64,000 bases of DNA from JACQZO01 sp964512325 (GCA_964512325.1 CAZEGN010000003.1:35210-99209); one strand, 5' to 3'; shown: positions 14,024-24,113, counted from the first letter of the stretch. Numbers and translations are program-made. The notes: generated by a model not told the origin, from the letters alone.

Positions 14024-16081
14024 ATGAGAGGAGACACTGGTTTTGAAATGCATGATGCGCTCTGGCCACCAGAGATTCCCAGACATATGGTGGTTTTTAA
14101 TGCGCCTCAAGTATTAGAGGCTTTTATCCCGGCTGCCGATTATGTGGCCTATTTAAGTGAATATGCAGAACTTGCTTGTAAGGGTTTAGCTACTGAACCG
14201 GTACAACCTCTTGCTCAAAAGTTGTATGAAGGTATTGTGGCGGGTGTTACTGGTGTGGTCTGGGGGGGCGGTGTTTGTCGTAATAAGGAATACTTTAAAA
14301 TGGCGCTTGAGGCTTATCTTCGCTATTGGGATGTTACACCTACTATGTTATTGGCAGATCAGGAAAAGTTGTGGGAAATGGCCCAGCTTGAAGCAGCTAT
14401 GTTGGCCCCTTCCGTACAAGAGGTTATGTTTACCAGTCATTTTGCTTATACTTTTTTGCAGGCTCGAGTTACCGCTGAAGATAAAGGTGGTCAAATCGCT
14501 CAACTCAAGGAGTTGCTAAGTGCATTCTTCTACCTAACTTTTTGTTCTATTTTGCAAGATGATAGCTTGCAATCACTGATTAAAGTTCAGCTTGCACCCT
14601 TGCCAGGTAGCCCCACAGGTGAAAAATCTGTAATACCTGATGATTTGGATAAAGCGTATGGAGGTCAGCCTCTGGCGACCTTGGCTAATGTGCAGCGTCT
14701 GCCCGCTTTAGGCGTGGACCCGGTAGTTGCGGCGCAGGCTGTTATTGAAACGCGTGAAGGTTTTGCTGCTGCAATTTACCATAATGGTGATGCCTTATTG
14801 TTTCGTTATCCTGCTTTAGAATCAAGGGTGCGCAAGCTGTATGATGATTTAGTGACAGAATTTGGTAAGGGTCCTAACAATGCATTATTGGTGCAAGATT
14901 TAACCAAGTTTACTCATCTGGTAGAGAGGCGCTATGCTGCTATTTCAGGTGAATGTTTGCGGGATGCGGCAATTATCCGTACCAAAAAGATGTGTGCAGA
15001 AATAGAGGAAGGTTTTCTTAAGAATATACCTGAGAAATTTGCTTTGGTGCGAAATATTGTGGATACAATAGCTGATTTGCGAAAAGCAGTGGTCGAGCTT
15101 GATGCTGATTTTGTCGTTGCCAAGAGGAAGGAGCGCGATCAGGTAAGAAGTGTCTTTTACGGTACAAAAATGGGGTATGGTGTGGCAGAGTTTTTGAGTA
15201 ATCCTTTGCATGCAGTCTTGGCCTCTTCAGATGAGGAACAACAAGCTGTGGTAATGCTTCAGCAGGTGCTCACGCGTTCACTCATATTGGTGCCTATAAC
15301 TACTCAGGTGCGTAAGCTGAAAGCTGAGGTTGACTTGGTAATAGGGGCTCAAGCCACTTCCAAAGGAAGTATAATTGCTGAGGATGAACGAGCTTATTTT
15401 GAGCCTTTATTTAGTTTGCAATCAGTATTGGCTAGCACCAGTGATTGGAAAGAGGCTAATTTGAGCGAGTATATCAGCCGTACCTTGTTGCCTTGCTTGC
15501 AAGGTGTAGATAAATGGTTTGTCCAATTTCAGGCCGCAGTTGAGCATATGGCAGAAAACTGGGCGACTTGGAGGGCTAGCATGTTTCAAGAGAAGCGGAC
15601 AGGTTGGGATGAGGTAGTGGCGGAATATCGAGCACAGAAAGTTGATGAAAAAGCTTCTGCATGGCGCCAGGTTGGTAGTGCTGCTAAAGGCCTCTCTGAG
15701 TCTGCGCAACGATTATCTTGGAATGCTCGTGATGAAAATGGCTGGAAGAAATTACGAGCCTGTGTCATTGCCGGTTTGTTGAAAGGCGATATTTACTATG
15801 GTGGCTATGGCATGCCATCAGGAAGTATTGTTGATCAGCTTGTAGCAGCGTTTGATATTTTCCCAGATCCGTCACTTCCTAAAAAGATTTATCCGACACC
15901 ATTGCTAGAAAGACCTGAAAAGTATTTTCCGGAAGAGCGGCGGGAGCTGTTTAGGCAGCGCTATATTTATGAGGGAGATGATTTGGAGCAGCCTGTCGCT
16001 GTTTTAGATATGCGTTTGGGTGTTCTGGAGGTGAGCGATATCCGTAAACGTCGCCCTACTCAATATAGTATGATCGGATAG
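14024..16081 (+). CDS. Uncharacterised 685-residue protein
   Basis: I do not recognise a family. The protein is largely helical and soluble by eye, with no signal peptide and no membrane segment. Local features are a glycine patch VVWGGGVCRN near residue 85 and a charged helical stretch in the middle (residues about 310-370, rich in K/E/R). The start could be ATG 14024 or 14048; an in-frame TTG at 14015 is less likely. It lies 58 bp after nurA and 57 bp before secA on the same strand. Co-transcription with nurA suggests, without proving, a DNA-repair link. Confidence 0.7.
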   Translation: MRGDTGFEMHDALWPPEIPRHMVVFNAPQVLEAFIPAADYVAYLSEYAELACKGLATEPVQPLAQKLYEGIVAGVTGVVWGGGVCRNKEYFKMALEAYLRYWDVTPTMLLADQEKLWEMAQLEAAMLAPSVQEVMFTSHFAYTFLQARVTAEDKGGQIAQLKELLSAFFYLTFCSILQDDSLQSLIKVQLAPLPGSPTGEKSVIPDDLDKAYGGQPLATLANVQRLPALGVDPVVAAQAVIETREGFAAAIYHNGDALLFRYPALESRVRKLYDDLVTEFGKGPNNALLVQDLTKFTHLVERRYAAISGECLRDAAIIRTKKMCAEIEEGFLKNIPEKFALVRNIVDTIADLRKAVVELDADFVVAKRKERDQVRSVFYGTKMGYGVAEFLSNPLHAVLASSDEEQQAVVMLQQVLTRSLILVPITTQVRKLKAEVDLVIGAQATSKGSIIAEDERAYFEPLFSLQSVLASTSDWKEANLSEYISRTLLPCLQGVDKWFVQFQAAVEHMAENWATWRASMFQEKRTGWDEVVAEYRAQKVDEKASAWRQVGSAAKGLSESAQRLSWNARDENGWKKLRACVIAGLLKGDIYYGGYGMPSGSIVDQLVAAFDIFPDPSLPKKIYPTPLLERPEKYFPEERRELFRQRYIYEGDDLEQPVAVLDMRLGVLEVSDIRKRRPTQYSMIG

Positions 16082-16138
16082 AGTTTCATTTTCTGCCAGG
16101 CATGTGTTAAAGTCTGTGCGCTTAAAAACTACTGTCTT

Positions 16139-18727
16139 ATGGGTATGTGGCAATGGCTATTTCCTGATGATACTGCAAAAGAGCTCAAGAAGCTGCGTCC
16201 TTTAGTGGGAAAGATTAATGCATTGGAAGAGGGGTTACAAAACCTATCAGAAGAACAATTGAAGCGAAAAACGGAAGAGTTTAAAGATCGTTTTGCTCAA
16301 GGAGAAAATCTAGATGCAATGCTGCCCGAAGCTTTTGCTGTAGTTAAAAATGCTTGCCGTCGTTTAGTTGGTACCAAATATACTATTTCTGGGATAGAAA
16401 AGGAGTGGAATATGATTCCTTTTGATGTGCAGCTGATTGGTGGCATGGTGATGCATCGTGGCAAAATTGCTGAAATGAAAACTGGTGAAGGTAAAACACT
16501 TGTTTCTACTCTCCCTATTTATTTAAACGCTTTAGCTGGTAAGGGAGTACATGTCGTGACAGTCAATGATTACTTGACTAAGCGTGACGCAGAGTGGATG
16601 GGAATTTTATTTAGATACTTAGGCTTAAGTGTGGGCGTTGTTGTGCATGGAATGAGCAATGAGCAAAGAAAGGTGGCATATGATTCTGATATTACCTATG
16701 GTACCAATAACGAGTTTGGCTTTGATTACTTGCGCGATAATATGGTGCAGGACAGCAAGCAGTTAGTACAAAGGGAGCTCAATTTTGCTCTGATCGATGA
16801 AGTCGATTCAATTCTGATTGATGAAGCTCGAACACCGTTAATTATCTCGGCACCAGCACAGGAGTCTACTTCTAAATATTTGCATTATAGTCGCTTGATA
16901 CCGCGCTTGGTAAAGGATGAAGACTTTGTGGTCGATGAGAAAATGAAAACGGCTACACTGACAGAAAAGGGGATTGCTACGATGGAACAATTGTTAGGAA
17001 TAAAAAATATCTACACAGAAGCTGGTTTTACTGAAGTGCATCATATTGAGCAGGCACTACGTGCGCATGCTTTATTTATGCTGGATCGAGACTATGTGGT
17101 GAAAGATGGAGAAGTGGTGATTGTTGATGAATTTACTGGCCGTATGATGCCAGGTCGTCGTTTCTCAGAAGGCTTGCATCAGGCACTGGAGGCTAAAGAA
17201 GGAGTAGAGGTAAAGCAGGAAAGCAAAACTTTGGCGACTATTACTTTTCAGAACTATTTCCGTCTTTATGCTAAGTTGGCAGGCATGACTGGTACTGCCG
17301 CAACGGAAGCTGAGGAATTTGAATCTATTTATAATTTGCCAGTAATTAGCATACCCACTCATCGTGATGTGCAGAGAAAAGACTTGCCAGATCGTGTCTA
17401 TAAGAATGAAAGAGGCAAGTTTGCTGCTGTTGTGAAGGAAATTAAACAAAGACATGAAGCTGGCCAGCCAGTACTGGTTGGTACTATTTCGATTGAGAAA
17501 TCCGAATACTTAAGCAAGTTGCTTTTGCAGGCTGGCATTCCTCATCAAGTGTTAAATGCTAAGCATCATGAAAGAGAGGCTGAAATCATTGCTCTAGCAG
17601 GACAGCCCGCAGCTGTGACTATTGCTACCAATATGGCAGGTCGCGGTACTGATATTCAGTTGGGTGCTGGTGTAGCAGATCTAGGTGGTTTGCATGTATT
17701 GGGTACGGAGCGACATGAGTCTCGTCGTATTGATAATCAGCTGCGTGGTCGTTCTGGTCGTCAGGGAGATCCTGGTTTAAGTCAATTTTACGTGTCGATG
17801 GAAGATGATTTGATGCGACTCTTTGCCGGTGATCGGATTAAAGCTTTGATGGGCGGTTTGAATTTTCCTGAGGATCAAGAAATTGAAAATCGGATGATGA
17901 GTTATTCAATTGAAGCAGCACAAAAAAGAGTGGAAGGGCGCAACTTTGATATTCGTAAGCATGTACTGCAATACGATAATGTGATGAATCATCATCGTAA
18001 TCTGATTTACGCTCGTCGCAAAAAAATACTGGAGAACGCTGATTTACGCAGTGAGCTTCGAGAAATGCTACGTACAGAAGTAGCCAATTTGGTCCGAGTA
18101 CATCAGAATTTGGAGAGCGGTAAAGTGGATTTAGATGCTTTACGCGAGGGCTTGTCCGCAATAGTACAGCTTGATGCATCTATTCTTGCATCATTTCCTG
18201 CTGAAGTGACTGAAAATGTTGAAGCGTTAAGCAATGCTTTGGGAGACTTATACATTGCTATGTATGATGAAAAGGTGGCCAAGGCCCCATCTGCTGACGC
18301 GATGCATTATTTAGAGCGTTATGTCTACTTGCGTAGCATGGATGCATTGTGGATGGAACATTTGGATTATATGCAGTATTTGCGTGAGAAGGTTTCGCTC
18401 AAAGCATATGGGCAAAGGGATCCTTTGATTGAATATAAGCAAGAAGCTTATATGGCGATGGAGCGCTTATTGAAGGCAATACAGCTGAGTATTGTAAATA
18501 CTATTTTTAAAGTCGATTTTGCACCACAAATGACACAAGTAGCGCCTGAACAAAAAATTGAGACTAATCAGGAGCAAATTGAAAACACGCTAGAAGAAAG
18601 CAGTGTCGCTGTAAGCAAGCCTAAACCGACTACGAAGAAAAGCGGCTTGTTTTCAGATACAGATCGTAATGCTCCTTGTCCCTGTGGTAGTGGCAAGAAG
18701 TATAAGAAGTGCCATGGCGCGTCTTAA
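16139..18727 (+). CDS. secA: Preprotein translocase ATPase SecA
   Basis: 862-residue motor that drives unfolded preproteins through SecYEG. Walker A is EMKTGEGKTLVST (about residues 114-126), the DEAD-type box is LIDEVDSILIDEARTPLI, the preprotein cross-linking region follows, and motif VI is QLRGRSGRQGDPG. The C-terminus ends in a SEC-C zinc finger, APCPCGSGKKYKKCHG, after a low-complexity linker. The length is typical of the family. No Shine-Dalgarno sequence precedes the ATG. The gene ends 45 bp from the convergent upp gene. Confidence 0.98.
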   Translation: MGMWQWLFPDDTAKELKKLRPLVGKINALEEGLQNLSEEQLKRKTEEFKDRFAQGENLDAMLPEAFAVVKNACRRLVGTKYTISGIEKEWNMIPFDVQLIGGMVMHRGKIAEMKTGEGKTLVSTLPIYLNALAGKGVHVVTVNDYLTKRDAEWMGILFRYLGLSVGVVVHGMSNEQRKVAYDSDITYGTNNEFGFDYLRDNMVQDSKQLVQRELNFALIDEVDSILIDEARTPLIISAPAQESTSKYLHYSRLIPRLVKDEDFVVDEKMKTATLTEKGIATMEQLLGIKNIYTEAGFTEVHHIEQALRAHALFMLDRDYVVKDGEVVIVDEFTGRMMPGRRFSEGLHQALEAKEGVEVKQESKTLATITFQNYFRLYAKLAGMTGTAATEAEEFESIYNLPVISIPTHRDVQRKDLPDRVYKNERGKFAAVVKEIKQRHEAGQPVLVGTISIEKSEYLSKLLLQAGIPHQVLNAKHHEREAEIIALAGQPAAVTIATNMAGRGTDIQLGAGVADLGGLHVLGTERHESRRIDNQLRGRSGRQGDPGLSQFYVSMEDDLMRLFAGDRIKALMGGLNFPEDQEIENRMMSYSIEAAQKRVEGRNFDIRKHVLQYDNVMNHHRNLIYARRKKILENADLRSELREMLRTEVANLVRVHQNLESGKVDLDALREGLSAIVQLDASILASFPAEVTENVEALSNALGDLYIAMYDEKVAKAPSADAMHYLERYVYLRSMDALWMEHLDYMQYLREKVSLKAYGQRDPLIEYKQEAYMAMERLLKAIQLSIVNTIFKVDFAPQMTQVAPEQKIETNQEQIENTLEESSVAVSKPKPTTKKSGLFSDTDRNAPCPCGSGKKYKKCHGAS

Positions 18728-18772
18728 TGAGTAGACATGCAAGGAGAGTGTGAGCTAGATAGAGCGCAAGAC

Positions 18773-19858
18773 TTAGGCTGCTAGTAAATCAAGAGGTATT
18801 TCCATTCTTCTAGCTAGAGCAGTGATATCAGTCTGATCTACTAATAGGCCGGTTTGCTGCCAATGCTTAATTAGTGCAGCTGCTTTTTCATCCTTAATAT
18901 CGGCAAAATACTGATCTCCAAAATCACCAAGACCGGGACAAATAAAACCAGCAGCGTTCAGATGAGTATCAAGCGCTCCTGTGTGAAGCTGCAATTTAGG
19001 AAATTTTCTAGCCAGGTGGAAAATCCCTTCCGGTGCAGAAATGAGAGATAGAGAAACAAGTTTATTACTTGCTTGCAGTGGCATACCGTTAAAAGTATTA
19101 GCCACCGTATTGCCTGTAGCTAACATTGGGTCTGCTACAATGATAGTATCATTGGGGCCTACTGGTTCGCTTGCAGAAAAGTGTCCAATCTGAGTATGCA
19201 ATGTCTCCTCATCACGTTTTGCATCAATGTGTACAAAACGTCTGAATCCACGCTTGGCAAATGCTGCTCCCATTGGTAGTGAGCTGCGCCATGCTAAGGC
19301 AATGATAGTAGTCTCCGGTTGGAGATTGCCTTCTTTAATGACGCTCTCTACCAAGTGCTCAATTATTTGCGCGGCAGCCTCTCTAAACTCTGTAGCTGTC
19401 ACTCTTCGTCCTTCATGTACGAGGTGATTATGGCGAATTATACCCAATGAACTTTTCACTGACTCTGAGCACTTGTCACCATACACATGCAATCTGGGTG
19501 CTGGTGAGAAGCGTTGTGATTTTACATAACGACCAACAATTCCCTGCTCATCCTTCGTGAGTGGGTGAAAGTTTTCTTCGTGGTTTCGTCGCGTTAACAT
19601 GGTGTGGTCAAGCTCCCTTGCTATGTCAGTTTGCAAACAGTCGGTAACCATAGACCTTATGCTTCCCAGAAGGGCAACTACTTGTCGGGCAATAGTATCT
19701 ACGTGAATACTATGGCTATCGTTAGGGTCGACCGGACATGCTTCCTTTTCAAGCTCTAATATTTCAAATACTCTTGCTCGTACTTGTTTATTGTACGGAC
19801 CTAGAAGCGCGGCTATTTCTGCCTCGAGTGAACGTTCTGCTAATTTACCATCATGCAT
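18773..19858 (-). CDS. upp: Uracil phosphoribosyltransferase with long N-terminal extension
   Basis: 361 residues from the ATG at 19858. The C-terminal ~210 residues are UPRTase: WRSSLPMGAAF, the PRPP loop VADPMLATGNTV and the uracil-binding GLGDFGDQYFAD. It makes UMP from uracil and PRPP. The first ~150 residues are not part of a normal ~210-residue Upp and I do not recognise them; they are charged and probably helical. An upstream in-frame start at 20032 is rejected because its extra 58 residues are partly translated repeat (FQLRITNYY) and overlap a promoter-like sequence. The extension might regulate or oligomerise the enzyme. Confidence 0.85.
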   Translation of the reverse strand: MHDGKLAERSLEAEIAALLGPYNKQVRARVFEILELEKEACPVDPNDSHSIHVDTIARQVVALLGSIRSMVTDCLQTDIARELDHTMLTRRNHEENFHPLTKDEQGIVGRYVKSQRFSPAPRLHVYGDKCSESVKSSLGIIRHNHLVHEGRRVTATEFREAAAQIIEHLVESVIKEGNLQPETTIIALAWRSSLPMGAAFAKRGFRRFVHIDAKRDEETLHTQIGHFSASEPVGPNDTIIVADPMLATGNTVANTFNGMPLQASNKLVSLSLISAPEGIFHLARKFPKLQLHTGALDTHLNAAGFICPGLGDFGDQYFADIKDEKAAALIKHWQQTGLLVDQTDITALARRMEIPLDLLAA

Positions 19859-19880
19859 ATATGCTTGCTTACTTTGTGTT

Positions 19881-19909
19881 GTTCTAGCATAAGATGGGAA
19901 AGAGGGCAA
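19881..19909 (-). promoter_or_regulatory. Promoter of upp
   Basis: Minus strand: TTGCCC (19909-19904), 17-bp spacer, TAGAAC (19886-19881) with an extended TGC in front. Predicted transcription start near 19874, 16 nt before the ATG at 19858, which supports that start. Confidence 0.5.
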
Positions 19910-19950
19910 AGGGATTTTGAGAGAGCTGAGAGCAAAGAGAAGAAGAGGAT

Positions 19951-19976
19951 AATAATTCGTAATTCGCAATTGAAAA
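19951..19976. repeat. AT-rich word repeat
   Basis: Contains attcgtaattcgcaattg, built from the same words as the other gap repeats in this window. It lies in the 379-bp gap between upp and ftsK. Confidence 0.6.
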
Positions 19977-20047
19977 GTCGAGATCAGAGGAGTAGAGAAA
20001 GAGAGACATAGCTCAAAGGAACATCCACTCACTTTCTCTCCTCTCCG

Positions 20048-20108
20048 TCATCCTGAGCAGAGCGAAGCGGCGTAGCCTGCCCTGAGCCTGTCGAAGGGAA
20101 GGATCTTG
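20048..20108. repeat. REP-like palindromic repeat
   Basis: Contains tcatcctgagcagagcgaag and ccctgagcctgtcgaaggg, the CCTGAGC/TCGAAGG palindromic element found scattered in many bacterial genomes. Read on the minus strand it yields the tell-tale FALLRMT peptide, so a 72-codon frame here is not a gene. No transposase is near. A related fragment (ggtgagcttgtcgaat) is at 25180-25195. Confidence 0.65.
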
Positions 20109-20237
20109 CCGGATGCCGTTGAACGACGCATGAACCGCTATCATTGCACATGTCTTACACCAGCAGGATCCCTCTCCTTCGATTGCACTCAGGGCGGAGT
20201 ATTTCGCTCTGCTCCAATCGGGATGAATCAAACCTTT

Positions 20238-22436
20238 TTATTCTACTGTCATTGTTGGAACTTCTGCTGTTGGGGCTGCTTGTACAAGTATTTTTCTTGG
20301 TTTTGCGCCATCAGCTGGGCCTACTATGCCCTTTTGTTCGAGGATGTCGAGCAAGCGGGCGGCACGGGCATAACCAATGCGTAAGTGTCTTTGGAGCAAT
20401 GTGGCTGATGCTTTTTGAGTGCGAATAATAAATTCTACCGCATCTTTTTCTAGAGCATCTTCAAAGTTATCATTGCTGCCTAAGATGCCCATAGTGCCCG
20501 CATTGGGTAGACCTTCTGGAATCTCGCGTTTTTCCTCAATGACATCGGTTTGATATTCTACTGGGCTTGTCAGCTTAATTTCATTGGTAATAGCTTTGAC
20601 TTCATCTGAACTAATATAAATGCCTTGAATGCGAATGAGGCGAACATTGTTAGGATCTTGATAGAGCATGTCACCAGCGCCAAGCAAACTTTCTGCACCT
20701 TGGCGATTTAAAATAGTGCGGGAATCAATACCTGAAGATACGGTAAAGGCAATACGGGCTGGGATATTCGCTTTAATCAAACCGGTAATTACATCTACCG
20801 AAGGACGTTGGGTTGCTACGATTAAATGAATACCGACAGCACGTGCCATTTGTGCAATCCGACATATGCTCGCTTCAATTTCTTTGGAGGCAACCATCAT
20901 CAAATCAGCCAATTCATCGATGACAATAACAATAAAAGGGATTTTTTCTTCCGGTTTTTTCTTATTGTAATTTTCAATATTGACCTCACCGGCAGATTCA
21001 AGCTGCTTATAACGGTGATTCATTTCGGCAACAGCCCATCTCAGGGCAAGAATTGCTTTGTCGGGATCTGTAATGACAGGTGTAAGCAAGTGGGGGATGC
21101 CGCGATAGGCATTAAGCTCTACCCGTTTTGGGTCAATCAGAATGAAACGCAAGTCTTCAGGTGCATTTTGGTAGAGCAAACAAGTTAAGATCGTATTCAT
21201 ACATACAGACTTACCTGAACCCGTGGCACCAGCGATCAATAAATGTGGCATTTTCTTGAGATCTGCGGTGACATATTCATTGTTTACATTTTTGCCTAAT
21301 GCTAAACGAAGAGGAGATTTGATCAGCTTAAAAGGCTCACTGAGAACCACCTCTTTTAAGCGGACCATAGCGCGTTTTTTGTTTGGAATCTCAATACCCA
21401 CTTTGTCTTTGCCCGGAATTGGGGCTTCAATACGAATGCTTTCTGCCTTGAGTTTTAAGGCAATATCACTTTCAAGTGCAGTGATGTTTTTCAGTTTTAC
21501 TCCTGAAGGGGGGGTGAATGTATATTGAGTTACGGTCGGGCCAAGATTGGCGTCGATATGAATATTGTCTTCAGGTTGTATGACCTTGAATTCTAGTAAT
21601 GTCTCGTAGAGCTTACGCACATTAGCTTCAATTTCCTTTGGATCTTCTTCATAAGAGTCAGTACTATCACTTAAAAGAGATAGTGGCGGAAATTTATAAT
21701 CCCCCTTGGTAGGAGGCAAAACCGTATGAATAGGCTCTTGCGACTGTACAGCTACTTTTGTTGGTGCGATTGGAGTAGCGGCGCGAGTGATGCTAGTAGC
21801 TAGTCCTGCGGGAGCATGTGGCTTTGTATTTAGGGCAGGTTCCATTTTGCTCGGTGTTTTCGCTTTTGGTTGAGCTTGCAATTCTTCTTCTTCTGGTAGG
21901 TCTTCTCTTACCCATTCAATAAAGCCAAGGATTTTCTTGAATGAAATATCAAATGTAATGAGCACTCCCACGAGTGTAGTTGCGATTAAAACAGCAACAG
22001 TACCTGCATCAGCAACGAAGTAGCGTAATATGCTGGTCAGCGTAAAACCAACGTATCCGCCATATGTGCCTTTTTGAGCTGCCTCTAAAATAGTGTTGAG
22101 CGGCAGAGCTAAATGAATCAAGCCCAGGATTGAGCAGAAGAAGAGGGCAATGCCAAAGATGCGTGCAAAAGTGGGTTTTACTACTGAGCTAAAGAAAATG
22201 ACAATGCCTGCCGTTGCTAGGGCAAAAGGAATTGCATAAGCGCCAAAGCCAAATAGTTTAAATAAAAAAGTAGCAATGCTATCACCTAAAAGGCCGGCTT
22301 GTTTCAGTAAGCTGAGTGCGGTAAGCACTGCAAAAGCACACAGAAATATTACTAAAATTTCCCGATTGGTTGAGCTTTTTAACTTTAGCTTGGGAACGCG
22401 AATTTTAATTTTCTTTGATTTTCTTCGTCGAGCCAT
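20238..22436 (-). CDS. ftsK: DNA translocase FtsK/SpoIIIE
   Basis: 732 residues. The N-terminus has a basic start (MARRRKSKKIKIR) and four membrane segments up to about residue 165, then a proline/alanine-rich linker of ~80 residues, much shorter than in E. coli FtsK. The motor domain has Walker A IAGATGSGKSVCMNT and Walker B FIVIVIDELADLMMV, with VATQRPSVDVITG. The C-terminal gamma winged helix (ATLLQRHLRIGYARAARLLDIL) reads KOPS-like DNA signals. It pumps chromosomal DNA through the closing septum. The gene is followed by the repeat-filled gap toward upp and is separated from the ABC exporter by a terminator. Confidence 0.97.
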   Translation of the reverse strand: MARRRKSKKIKIRVPKLKLKSSTNREILVIFLCAFAVLTALSLLKQAGLLGDSIATFLFKLFGFGAYAIPFALATAGIVIFFSSVVKPTFARIFGIALFFCSILGLIHLALPLNTILEAAQKGTYGGYVGFTLTSILRYFVADAGTVAVLIATTLVGVLITFDISFKKILGFIEWVREDLPEEEELQAQPKAKTPSKMEPALNTKPHAPAGLATSITRAATPIAPTKVAVQSQEPIHTVLPPTKGDYKFPPLSLLSDSTDSYEEDPKEIEANVRKLYETLLEFKVIQPEDNIHIDANLGPTVTQYTFTPPSGVKLKNITALESDIALKLKAESIRIEAPIPGKDKVGIEIPNKKRAMVRLKEVVLSEPFKLIKSPLRLALGKNVNNEYVTADLKKMPHLLIAGATGSGKSVCMNTILTCLLYQNAPEDLRFILIDPKRVELNAYRGIPHLLTPVITDPDKAILALRWAVAEMNHRYKQLESAGEVNIENYNKKKPEEKIPFIVIVIDELADLMMVASKEIEASICRIAQMARAVGIHLIVATQRPSVDVITGLIKANIPARIAFTVSSGIDSRTILNRQGAESLLGAGDMLYQDPNNVRLIRIQGIYISSDEVKAITNEIKLTSPVEYQTDVIEEKREIPEGLPNAGTMGILGSNDNFEDALEKDAVEFIIRTQKASATLLQRHLRIGYARAARLLDILEQKGIVGPADGAKPRKILVQAAPTAEVPTMTVE

Positions 22437-22476
22437 TGGAAAGACAAGGGGAGATATGACTGCTCTATGATAACAA

Positions 22477-22520
22477 AAGAATAAAGAATTCGTAAGTAGA
22501 AATACGAACTTTTTATTCTT
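22477..22520 (-). terminator. Hairpin terminator after the ABC exporter operon
   Basis: An inverted repeat (TTCGTA at 22489-22494 with TACGAA at 22503-22508) is extended by AAGAATAAAG and CTTTTTATTCTT arms. The arm composition gives a U-rich 3' side on either strand; position suits the minus-strand ABC operon. Confidence 0.6.
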
Positions 22521-23316
22521 AACTGCTAGCGGAACTATATTGCTTTATTGCCTTTTGCCAACAATACTTTGTTAGGAAGATATAAAACGTGCTGATTAAA
22601 GCCCCACCAGTAATAGTTATTACTTGCCAGCCTCTTTGCTCGAGCATTTCTACAGGGATGGTGGAAATAAACATAAAGGGCAAAAACCAAGTAAAGCCGA
22701 TTTGCACTGTCTGATGTGCAAACCGTAAGGGATACCGAGTCGCTGCTTGGACCAGTTTTTCCATAAAATCTAAACTGGCATGATGAAGGTTGATAAATAC
22801 GGTAAAGCTCATGAGAATATGGCAACAGCACATGATTATTAGGCCTATCATGACCATTAAAAAGTACAATCCCAGGCTGGCAAGAGTCCAGGGGATGAAC
22901 TGCAAGGCGTAGATTAACAAAATAAGCGAGGCGATAATGTCGACCAGTCTACTCAGATCAATTTGGGCAGTACTGATCAGAAACCAGGCTGAAGCTGGTT
23001 TTGTTAAGTAACTATCAAAATCGCCAGATCGAATTACGGTAAACATGTTTTTTAGGCCTGAGTTCAGCCACAATCCATATATACCACGATTGAGTCGATA
23101 GGTTGCGAGGAGAGCTAAGGCACTGTAAATATTCCAGCCATTGAAATGCCCTGTTCCTCGAAAAGCGAAATAAAAGCTCATGATATTGCAGGCTGTGCCA
23201 CAAATAAAGCTAAACAAGAAGATATATAAATCTACCTTTTCGCTTCGGATAATTTTATAACTTCGTGCGAGTTGTTTGCGTAAAATATGCCAGTGGAGGA
23301 GCAATGTCTGTTTCAT
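22519..23316 (-). CDS. ABC-2 type exporter permease (second)
   Basis: About 265 residues with six hydrophobic segments, similar to the DUF990-like half of ABC-2 exporters. Start at the ATG 23316 (MKQTLLLHWHILRK) gives a 4-bp ATGA-type overlap with the gene before, better than the in-frame start at 23346. With its partner permease and the ATPase it forms a complete three-gene exporter. The substrate is unknown; such two-permease systems export lipids, antibiotics or cell-envelope material. Confidence 0.82.
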   Translation of the reverse strand: MKQTLLLHWHILRKQLARSYKIIRSEKVDLYIFLFSFICGTACNIMSFYFAFRGTGHFNGWNIYSALALLATYRLNRGIYGLWLNSGLKNMFTVIRSGDFDSYLTKPASAWFLISTAQIDLSRLVDIIASLILLIYALQFIPWTLASLGLYFLMVMIGLIIMCCCHILMSFTVFINLHHASLDFMEKLVQAATRYPLRFAHQTVQIGFTWFLPFMFISTIPVEMLEQRGWQVITITGGALISTFYIFLTKYCWQKAIKQYSSASS

Positions 23317-24113
23317 CCTTGATAAGCTTTTAATCCTTTTTTCCAAATGTAGCTACTCAATAAGAGCAAAGCGAGGCACCAAAAGAACATAATCCCTGTG
23401 CCAAGCAGGAGTTCTTGGTAAGACATGTTTTGGGTGAGTATTTCAAGAGGAAAACTAACATTGTACCTGAAAGGGAGCCACTTGATGATATTACTTAGCC
23501 ATAAGGGCAAAAATACTAGGGGAATAAATGTGCCATCAAAAAAAGGAAGAATCGTATCTACGAAATCCTCTATGCCTTGGATTGAGTACAGCCAAAATGC
23601 TGAGCAAGTAATGCAAAGCCAAAGACAATAGTTGATGATGCTTCCTCCGATAATTGCGATAGGGAAAAAAAGAAGCTGGGATAATGAAGGCCAGTGAATA
23701 GTCACAAACTGGCTAATTACGATATAGGAAATCATACTCACCGGTAATGCCACTTTTAAGCGAGAATACTTTAGGTTTAATTCATACAAAAAACGCTCGA
23801 TCAGGAATCCTCCAGGCAGGGGATGCATCAAGTGCGAAAACAATGTTCCTCTTTGAATAAACTTTTTCAGGTCTCCACCTATCCAGGTTAAAGTCATTCT
23901 GGCAACTACAGCCAAACTGATAAAATACAGTGCCATTGAGCTGACTGAAGTGATATTTGAAATTTGTGCTGCCGCTCCCCAAAGCACAAATAACATTAAC
24001 GGCTCAAGAAATGTGCGCACACTGTATAGGAAATTTTCTAACCAAAAAATGCGGTTTTCTTTTTTTGCGGTTAGCAAGTAACGCCAGTAAATAGAAAGAA
24101 CTGATGTTTTCAT
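23313..24113 (-). CDS. ABC-2 type exporter permease (first)
   Basis: 266-residue membrane protein with about six hydrophobic segments, same family type as the next gene but clearly diverged. The 4-bp overlaps with both the ATPase gene upstream and the second permease downstream argue for translational coupling and a fixed heterodimer of permeases. A cytoplasmic loop with WIGGDLKKFIQRGTL lies after the second helix, where ABC-2 permeases have a coupling helix. Confidence 0.82.
   Translation of the reverse strand: MKTSVLSIYWRYLLTAKKENRIFWLENFLYSVRTFLEPLMLFVLWGAAAQISNITSVSSMALYFISLAVVARMTLTWIGGDLKKFIQRGTLFSHLMHPLPGGFLIERFLYELNLKYSRLKVALPVSMISYIVISQFVTIHWPSLSQLLFFPIAIIGGSIINYCLWLCITCSAFWLYSIQGIEDFVDTILPFFDGTFIPLVFLPLWLSNIIKWLPFRYNVSFPLEILTQNMSYQELLLGTGIMFFWCLALLLLSSYIWKKGLKAYQG

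Noticed and set aside
20013..20231. 72-residue minus-strand frame between upp and ftsK
   Set aside because: Most of it is the translated REP-like palindrome (the FALLRMT peptide).
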